From contig CM054165.1 in the NCBI GenBank assembly GCA_028751875.1, positions 28,866,272-28,930,271 on the forward strand: a DNA stretch of 64,000 nt. Direction: 5' to 3'. This stretch comes from Rapana venosa. Lineage: Eukaryota; Mollusca; Gastropoda; Neogastropoda; Muricidae. Position numbers and translations under genes: made by a program. Under the pieces are notes generated by a model. It was given only the letters and a program-made list of their open reading frames with translations, was not told where the DNA came from and ran no database searches. Positions 62,148-64,000 of this stretch are shown piece by piece. The number at the start of each line of letters is the position of its first letter. Position 1 is the first letter of the stretch.

Positions 62148-62738
62148 TGTGATGAGAAAGAGAGACAGACAGACACTGAGACAGACAGACACTGAGACAG
62201 ACCTGTAGACAAAAAAAGAAGGGGGAAAAACTGGGAGGGGGGAAGACAACAAACAGAGACCAAGAGACAGAAGACAGACAGACAGAGAAACAGACATGCA
62301 GACAGACAGAGAAACAGTCATACAGACAGAGAAACAAACAGACAGAGAAACAGACATACAGACAGAGAAACAGACATACATACAGACAGAGAAACAGACA
62401 TACAGACAGACAGAGAAACAGTCACGCAGACAGACAGACAAACAGAGAAACAGTCATACAGAGAAACAGACATACAGACAGACAGAGAAACAGACAGACA
62501 AAACATGCAGACAGAGAAACATGCAGACAGAGAAACATGCAGACAGAGAAACAGTCAAGCAGACACAGACACTGAGACAGACAGACAGAACAACATGGAC
62601 AAAAACTCAGAGGGACAGACAGAGACAGAAACAGTTAGGCAAAGCACACTACTAACCAAAACAAACTGGTCTTTTTCATAGGCCTGAAACATCTGATCAA
62701 AGCTGTACAGCTGCGCTGTTATTCTCCCCTTCATGCAC
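51544..62738 (-). CDS. CFAP300: CFAP300 (C11orf70) orthologue, six exons, 5' end missing
   Basis: Split gene on the minus strand with exons 62,738-62,657, 61,024-60,952, 57,585-57,416, 56,404-56,232, 54,536-54,470 and 51,671-51,544. They join with consistent phases (intron phases 0, 1, 0, 2, 0) to about 231 codons. The conceptual protein follows human CFAP300 almost without gaps; the exon-by-exon lengths agree with what I remember of the 267-residue human protein. CFAP300 is a cytoplasmic and ciliary protein needed for axonemal dynein-arm assembly, and its loss causes primary ciliary dyskinesia in people (established). About 37 N-terminal codons are not found between 62,739 and 64,000, so exon 1 probably lies beyond the window. 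The introns (1,632, 3,366, 1,011, 1,695 and 2,798 bp) are filled with SINEs, LINEs and microsatellites. A one-base lesion near the stop is described under the last exon. No promoter is in view. Confidence 0.93.
51675..51871. repeat. (CA)n microsatellite in the last CFAP300 intron
   Basis: About 197 bp of CA repeat with CGCG and CAACA interruptions. On the gene strand it is (GT)n ending 4 bp from the acceptor of the last exon, so its length could affect splicing. Confidence 0.95.
51876..53010 (+). pseudogene. I-like LINE 3' part: RNase H domain, C-terminal zinc knuckle, 3' UTR
   Basis: A 5'-truncated non-LTR retrotransposon copy, plus strand, inside a CFAP300 intron. RNase H motifs in order: LQIYTDGSRLDNQ (51,959-51,997, first Asp), FTAELIAILMGL (Glu), CVDSKSVFYALKS in a shifted frame near 52,160 (Asp), and NFCWVPSHTGFFPNEWADRA (52,270-52,335, His/Asp). 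A C-terminal region follows (52,403-52,791) with CLCGENITNTHILFDC, a C-C-H-C knuckle as in I-type LINEs. It stops at 52,791. The 3' UTR ends in TCTAATATCACTAGAAGTG and a CAACAACA tail near 53,010. There are two frame breaks between 52,120 and 52,270. RNase H removes the RNA strand after reverse transcription (family knowledge). Clade I or a relative is the best guess. Confidence 0.88.
53097..53450 (+). mobile_element. SINE with head B, full length
   Basis: Head B: A-box region TGGCAGGATGGTTAAGACG (53,101-53,119) and B box GGTTCGATTCC (53,153-53,163). The shared body follows (TTAAAGTCTTTCTGAGAC, GAACGCACGCAGAACATC, GTAGGCCATTGTGTGCCG), then the tail hairpin AAGCACATAAGTGCTT and TCCTCGATATAAAAGAATAA. 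It lies tail-to-tail with the next SINE. Confidence 0.9.
53474..53848 (-). mobile_element. SINE with head A, full length, with target-site duplication
   Basis: Complete minus-strand copy: head TAGCCTAGTGGTCAGAGC, B-box-like GGGTTCGATTCTC, body, hairpin AAGCACATAGATGCTT, and TCCTCGATATAAAAGAATG. It is flanked by AAGCACCAACTG (53,462-53,473) and AAGCACCAAGCTG (53,849-53,861), a 12-13 bp target-site duplication with one indel. Confidence 0.9.
53886..54010 (-). mobile_element. SINE-like repeat E with (AAGTC)n end
   Basis: Starts with AAGTCAAGTCAAGTCAA (53,886-53,908), then TTTTATTTCCAGATGGTACA, TTGAATAAGCAATGC and CATCAAGCCATCTCTCTAA. The same series is at 62,937-63,020. The simple repeat is probably the 3' tail of an element lying on the minus strand. 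Confidence 0.65.
54011..54420. mobile_element. Mosaic of repeat fragments (H, SINE C, SINE head A)
   Basis: 54,022-54,068 (CCAGCACAACTCAGTGGAGG) is inverted relative to 53,030-53,085. 54,068-54,125 is the uninterrupted version of the site split by the LINE at 50,819. 54,145-54,195 matches the SINE C end (ATTTATTTATACCACTAAAG, GGCAGATTTCTC). 54,203-54,232 is a SINE head A piece (CTAACCACTAGGCTATCCCG). 54,262-54,290 resembles the SINE C start (CTCATCTAAAGACTAGCACC). Confidence 0.6.
54470..54536 (-). CDS. CFAP300: CFAP300 small exon (VQKNPDTKELTITSPVFKVTAS)
   Basis: 67 bp; easily missed because it is short. Acceptor CCGGTTGCAG, first base T completes Ser, then VQKNPDTKELTITSPVFKVT and AS follow. 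The human region reads [22 protein letters not shown], the same length. Donor TCT|GTAGTT at 54,469, phase 0, joining in frame to DKSGMYYP of the last exon. It was found by looking for the piece missing between the two neighbouring exons. Confidence 0.92.
54936..55300. repeat. Cluster of trinucleotide repeats
   Basis: Successive (GAT)n, (AAC)n, (GAC)n, (GAT)n, (AGT)n and (AGC)n tracts, some mixed, in the CFAP300 intron between 56,232 and 54,536. The long Asp/Ser reading frame across them is a by-product of the 3-bp period. Confidence 0.95.
55339..55382. repeat. Short inverted repeat
   Basis: TAGACCGTTGGG (55,339-55,350) is the inverse of CCCAATGGTCTA (about 55,371-55,382) with one mismatch, and the loop is about 20 nt. 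It could be a foldback or MITE end. It lies between the trinucleotide cluster and an (ATT/ATC)n tract (55,382-55,445). Confidence 0.55.
55599..55676. repeat. (GT)n microsatellite
   Basis: About 78 bp of uninterrupted GT repeat in a CFAP300 intron. Confidence 0.97.
55768..56150 (-). mobile_element. RTE-like LINE 3' end, copy 3, with target-site duplication
   Basis: Minus-strand copy of the same LINE end as at 48,535 and 50,819. It reads SCENRMLRYMTNIKWEDRIT, HWFGHVQWKADHHIIKRAM and RPSKTWAACIADDLRERGIN with an open frame over nearly the whole fragment and a (GAAGAA)n tail. It is flanked by ATATAGC at 55,761-55,767 and at 56,151-56,157. It lies inside the CFAP300 intron in gene orientation. 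Confidence 0.88.
56156..56212. repeat. (GCA)n and (CA)n tracts beside a CFAP300 exon
   Basis: GCAGCAGCAGCAGCAG (56,158-56,175) and CACACACACACACA (56,190-56,206), 20-75 bp inside the intron after the exon that ends at 56,232. Confidence 0.85.
56232..56404 (-). CDS. CFAP300: CFAP300 exon (MLLNEDSDSY...QLYKDLI)
   Basis: 173 bp, 57 codons plus AG. Acceptor GGTGTGCAG at 56,405. It contains the best conserved part of the family: SDREQFLFRLFEHVCLGGQI, CQYEDSVDPYLDFTKQLYKD (human [24 protein letters not shown]..PYL). Donor ATCAG|GTTGGC at 56,231, a weak but usable GT. The split Ser codon AG|T is completed at 54,536. Confidence 0.96.
56455..56560 (+). mobile_element. SINE D fragment joined to an I-like LINE terminal fragment
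   Basis: 56,455-56,512 (GCAGAAGATCAAACAAGCGC, TAAAGATCCAGTAAC) belongs to family D. 56,515-56,560 (CTAATATCACTTAGAGTGAA, CAGACGTTAAATTGAAAAC) is the last 45 bp of the I-like LINE 3' UTR. Confidence 0.6.
56562..56654. repeat. (CAGA)n/(GA)n microsatellite
   Basis: CAGACAGACAGACAGA followed by a long GA repeat, in a CFAP300 intron. Confidence 0.95.
56655..56790 (-). mobile_element. Element F: short retroposon sharing the SINE A/B 3' end
   Basis: On the minus strand, TTATTATTAAGATGTATCCC, GGGCGGGACTGGATGTAAAA, the hairpin AAGCACATGTGTGCTT, TTCATTATCCTCGAAATAAA, then a (TTGTCA)n-type tail. Its 3' 60 bp match the A/B SINEs, but its 5' part and its tail repeat differ. A second copy lies at 60,452-60,577. 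Confidence 0.7.
56826..56935. repeat. C-rich low-complexity tract
   Basis: Runs of C at 56,827-56,841 and 56,850-56,859 followed by CCCCACCCCAAACCCC-type sequence. No gene. Confidence 0.85.
56955..57041. repeat. (GA)n microsatellite
   Basis: About 87 bp of GA repeat with few interruptions, in a CFAP300 intron. Confidence 0.95.
57203..57366 (+). mobile_element. SINE family D fragment
   Basis: GATCCAGTAACTCACATCAG, CGTTCTGTGGGTTAACGAG, CATCCCTGAAGTCAGAGCAC, GACAGCTACCTTCACGG and AAATCCCACCACTAGGGGAC match the body seen at 50,030-50,180. It ends about 50 bp from the donor of the exon at 57,416. Confidence 0.7.
57416..57585 (-). CDS. CFAP300: CFAP300 exon (SMSFFDKLYEDEQ...SDELRQ)
   Basis: 170 bp. 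Acceptor TGCCACAG; the exon opens with GC, completing the Gly codon split in the previous exon. It encodes QAAESVTATPVPATSMSMSF, FDKLYEDEQVV, IRKCMDEFFGDF and SDELRQ; the human counterpart has LSMSFFHRLYDED and SDELRRV. The segment between the split Gly and SMSFF is 21 residues in both. Donor CAG|GTGGGT at 57,415. GC content is much higher than in the flanking introns, as expected for a conserved exon. Confidence 0.95.
57608..57845. mobile_element. Unknown ~200-bp insert flanked by an 18-bp direct repeat
   Basis: ACGCAAGGTAGCAGGATG occurs at 57,608-57,625 and again at about 57,828-57,845. The ~200 bp between them (including CAATGGAGTCGCAGTGAAAT, CCATTTTGTGGCGACGCATG and ACATAATAATAATGGCG) match nothing else I noticed in the window. 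The repeat also resembles the start of SINE head B, so it may be a decayed SINE head rather than a target duplication. Confidence 0.5.
57846..57928 (-). mobile_element. I-like LINE terminal stub
   Basis: GTTGTTGTTTTCGATTTTAC, TTCACTCTCAGTGATATTAG and ACGAGAAAAAAAAAATATAC match the LINE 3' end at 58,290-58,372. Together with that copy it brackets a SINE. Confidence 0.7.
57929..58285 (+). mobile_element. SINE with head B, full length
   Basis: The best-preserved head B copy: GGTAGCAGGATGGTTAAGAC, B box GGTTCGATTCC (57,985-57,995), GAACGCACGCAGAACATCTT, GTAGGCCATTGTGTGCCGG, hairpin AAGCACGTGAGTGCTT, TCCTCGATATAAAATAATAA and an A/T-rich tail. An ~86-bp direct repeat (LINE terminus) flanks it on both sides. 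Confidence 0.9.
58287..58605 (-). mobile_element. I-like LINE 3' UTR fragment
   Basis: Homologous over its length to 43,858-44,170 (TCTAATCATGAAAGAAACCG, AAAAAGTGATTACCATTAAT, TTTTGCAATATCAAATGTC). It includes a G-run of about 18 at 58,424. The outermost coding positions are decayed, so it is a 5'-truncated dead copy. Confidence 0.8.
58625..58740 (+). mobile_element. SINE family D 3' fragment
   Basis: ATCCCGAAGTCGGAATGCAG, CTACCTAAATGGGGGGTT, GGGTTGCATACCTAAAAATC and GATGAACCTTGGAGTTCTAG follow the family D 3' end. Confidence 0.7.
58780..60370 (+). repeat. Minisatellite of ACTC and CTGCTGGT words, about 1.6 kb
   Basis: Units such as CTGCTGGTACTCA (13 bp) and CTGCTGGTACTCACTCA (17 bp) alternate with ACTCACTGACTCACTCA spacers; variants are CTGCAGGTACTCATTCA and GATTCACTCA. 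Unit length changes in 4-bp steps (ACTC). It is most regular at 59,150-60,240 and irregular at both ends. The long open frame on the + strand (59,097-59,861) is a repetitive artefact. It fills much of the 3,366-bp CFAP300 intron. Confidence 0.95.
60452..60577 (+). mobile_element. Element F, second copy
   Basis: ATAAGTATTGGGTTATTATT, AAGATGTATCCCTACGGGCG, GGATGTAAAAAAGCACATGA, GTGCTTATTCATTATCCTC and the tail TTTGTCATTGTCATTGTCA. Inverse of 56,655-56,790. Confidence 0.75.
60578..60950. other. Intron sequence without further features
   Basis: An (AAT)n run (60,636-60,650) and AT-rich unique sequence. Nothing else recognised. Confidence 0.5.
60952..61024 (-). CDS. CFAP300: CFAP300 exon (DFFQDENV...KWSIV)
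   Basis: 73 bp. Acceptor TTGTTTCAG at 61,025, donor GTGG|GTAAGA at 60,951. It encodes DFFQDENVTSTLQIISDSGK and then WSIV plus the first base of a Gly codon; the human region is FFKDPNV..LKLLSDSSGQWIILG. The (GTT)n tract just before the acceptor (AAC repeat on the + strand, 61,028-61,045) serves as its pyrimidine-rich tract. Confidence 0.92.
61105..61315 (-). mobile_element. SINE A/B-type, 5'-truncated
   Basis: Minus strand: ACGCACACAGAACATCTTGC, GGTGGGAACAGATAACA, hairpin-like AAGCACACATGAGTGCTT and TTCGAAAATAAAAAAAACC. The head is missing, so the subfamily is undecidable. Confidence 0.75.
61316..61999. other. AT-rich intron sequence
   Basis: Unique-looking, strongly AT-rich DNA between the CFAP300 exons at 61,024 and 62,657. 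Some A-runs (61,680-61,690, 61,816-61,860). No gene or repeat recognised. Confidence 0.5.
62058..62640. repeat. (GT)n followed by a (CAGA)-based minisatellite
   Basis: GT repeat to about 62,150, then irregular CAGACAGAGAAACAGACATA-type units of 4-20 bp to 62,640. The C-rich and Ser-rich frames here are artefacts. The block ends about 20 bp from the donor of the exon at 62,657. Confidence 0.95.
62657..62738 (-). CDS. CFAP300: CFAP300, first exon in the window (probably exon 2)
   Basis: 82 bp. Acceptor CACAACAG precedes 62,738. The first base G completes a Trp codon (TG|G), as expected from the human protein's W-S-M-L-G-R region; here it reads W-CMKGRITAQ and then LYSFDQMFQAYEKDQFVL, against the human GRIKAQAFGFDQTFQSY. 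Donor TTG|GTTAGT at 62,656 (phase 0 end). The upstream exon that ends in TG was not found on this strand up to 64,000. Confidence 0.9.
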
Positions 62739-62936
62739 CTGTTGTGACAACGCAGAATGGCAATCACTTAGAACTTGTACCCTCTACAGGGATCAATCAC
62801 TACCATTATTCTTCTACTCTTTTTTCCCTTACATAATTATGTAACACAAGTTCGCAACTCCTGTGATAATTTCATACCCCTCAATAATCCATAATGAAGC
62901 ACATTATTACCACTTCACATTCAAGGAAATTTACAT

Positions 62937-63110
62937 AAGTCAAGTCAAGTCAAATTTTTATTCCAGATGGTACATTGAATAAGCAATGTTTGCCTCATCA
63001 AGCAATCTATCTAAGAACAAAATTTCTAATGATAATACTGAAATACTACACTATTGCAACCTTTACCAATAAATTGTACCAGTAAAAAGAGGAAAACCAA
63101 TAAAATAATA
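62937..63110 (-). mobile_element. SINE-like repeat E, second copy
   Basis: ATAAGTCAAGTCAAGTCAAA, TTCCAGATGGTACATTGAAT, AAGCAATGTTTGCC and CATCAAGCAATCTATCTAAG, as at 53,886-54,010. Confidence 0.65.
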
Positions 63111-63130
63111 CACTGGAAAATATAAATTAC

Positions 63131-63215
63131 ACACACATACATACACACGCACACACACACACACACTCATACACACATGCGCATGTGCACACGCGCACAC
63201 AAACGCACACACTCG
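63131..63215. repeat. (CA)n-like microsatellite
   Basis: CACACACATACATACACACG-type sequence with CG-containing interruptions. Confidence 0.9.
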
Positions 63216-63429
63216 GGTAGAGAATGTTTTAATAATTAAAAATAATAAAAATCATAAAAAGTCAAACAAACAAATCACTTCACCTCCTCTATCATCCTTT
63301 CACATTCATACTTTAGAAAATAAAAAGGTACAGAAACAAAACATTAGAAAACACTAGGCATTCATTGCGTTAGTACTGACAATATTGCCTGCAACAACAT
63401 CCCTCCTCTCCTCCTCCACCCATGCAAAC

Positions 63430-63650
63430 ATGTGCTCATACAGAAGATCAAGTATGCACTTAAAGCTAAATCTCATAATTTCATGCCTGTGTTTGGTGGG
63501 TTACAGAAACATGAACACATATACGGTGATATACCCCATATGCATCCCTAAAGTCAAATTTGGCTACCTTCATGGTGGGCAAAAACAGTCGCATACGCAA
63601 AATCTCACCACTGCCATTGGTGAACTTCAGAACTCTAGCCAATGAACAAA
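63430..63650 (+). mobile_element. SINE family D, 3' two-thirds
   Basis: CAGAAGATCAAGTATGCAC, GTGTTTGGTGGGTTACAGAA, CATATGCATCCCTAAAGTC, AATTTGGCTACCTTCATGG, GTCGCATACGCAAAATCTC and CATTGGTGAACTTCAGAACT match family D. Confidence 0.72.
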
Positions 63651-64000
63651 ACAACAAAACAAAACTTTCATCAGTGTTTCACTGTCGAGAAAATTTTTTC
63701 AAATATGAATTCTTTTCTTCTGTTTTTACCTCTGAAACCATAGCTAAGTGTTTAACACACTGGATCCTGGCTTTAAAGAACAATTTTCAATTCCATGGAT
63801 GCAAGTCATTAGGCATTCATTGCGTTAGTACTGACAATATATGCCTGCAATGACATCCCATCATTAAGGAATTTTTTGTTGGCTTTTGACTAGTTTTGTT
63901 TTGGTGGGTTTTTTGCTCCAACAGTGTTACTACCCATATCATAATGGGTTTGCTATGGGCTCTCTGGAAGACTGGAACCACACAGTAAGCATAACCCACT
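63651..64000. other. Right edge, no gene recognised
   Basis: Upstream side of CFAP300. I looked here on the minus strand for the missing first exon (a Phe-Leu-Pro rich N-terminus ending in TG before a GT donor) and did not find it. The segment 63,811-63,858 repeats 63,357-63,405 (GGCATTCATTGCGTTAGTAC, TGACAATAT). Confidence 0.5.

Noticed and set aside
62024..62655. Several frames rich in Cys/Ser or Gln/Thr/Glu
   Set aside because: Derived from the (GT)n and (CAGA)n repeats.

Overview
The window is eukaryotic, most likely from a mollusc (gastropod-like). I infer this from one split host gene with GT-AG introns, dense tRNA-derived SINEs and 5'-truncated non-LTR retrotransposons, and long simple repeats. 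The SINE bodies resemble gastropod SINEs as I remember them; no search was possible, so the taxon is an inference. There are no bacterial operons, no CRISPR array and no rRNA or functional tRNA gene.

Positions 1 to about 40,389 are one AT-rich satellite array with a 35-bp monomer, roughly 1,150 copies. It runs in four orientation blocks: forward (1-22,864), reverse (22,865-38,035), forward (38,036-39,226) and reverse (39,227-40,389). Clean stretches show higher-order repeats of about 1,183 bp and about 1,368 bp. They alternate with indel-rich stretches that look like unpolished long-read sequence. A run of about 798 bp across the first orientation switch is duplicated without a mismatch 16,362 bp away. 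Either a recent duplication or an assembly duplication would explain it.

The array ends abruptly inside a broken RTE-like retrotransposon (40,390-43,406, minus strand: endonuclease and reverse transcriptase, several frame breaks, a tRNA-like module at its 5' end). From 43.4 to 51.5 kb lies a mosaic of SINEs, LINE 3' ends, minisatellites and homopolymer tracts, with no host gene recognised.

From 51,544 to 62,738 on the minus strand I assembled six exons of a CFAP300 (C11orf70) orthologue, a conserved factor for axonemal dynein-arm assembly in motile cilia. All five introns are GT-AG with matching phases, and the exon total of 693 bp leaves only the first ~37 codons unaccounted for, presumably beyond 64,000. 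The last exon appears to lack one base a few codons before the expected stop. The introns hold an I-like LINE with an RNase H domain, several SINEs, a 1.6-kb minisatellite and large dinucleotide and trinucleotide repeats.

The most interesting items are the orientation-switching 35-bp satellite with its duplicated switch, the CFAP300 gene with its 3' lesion, and SINEs that carry different tRNA-like heads on one shared body and 3' hairpin.
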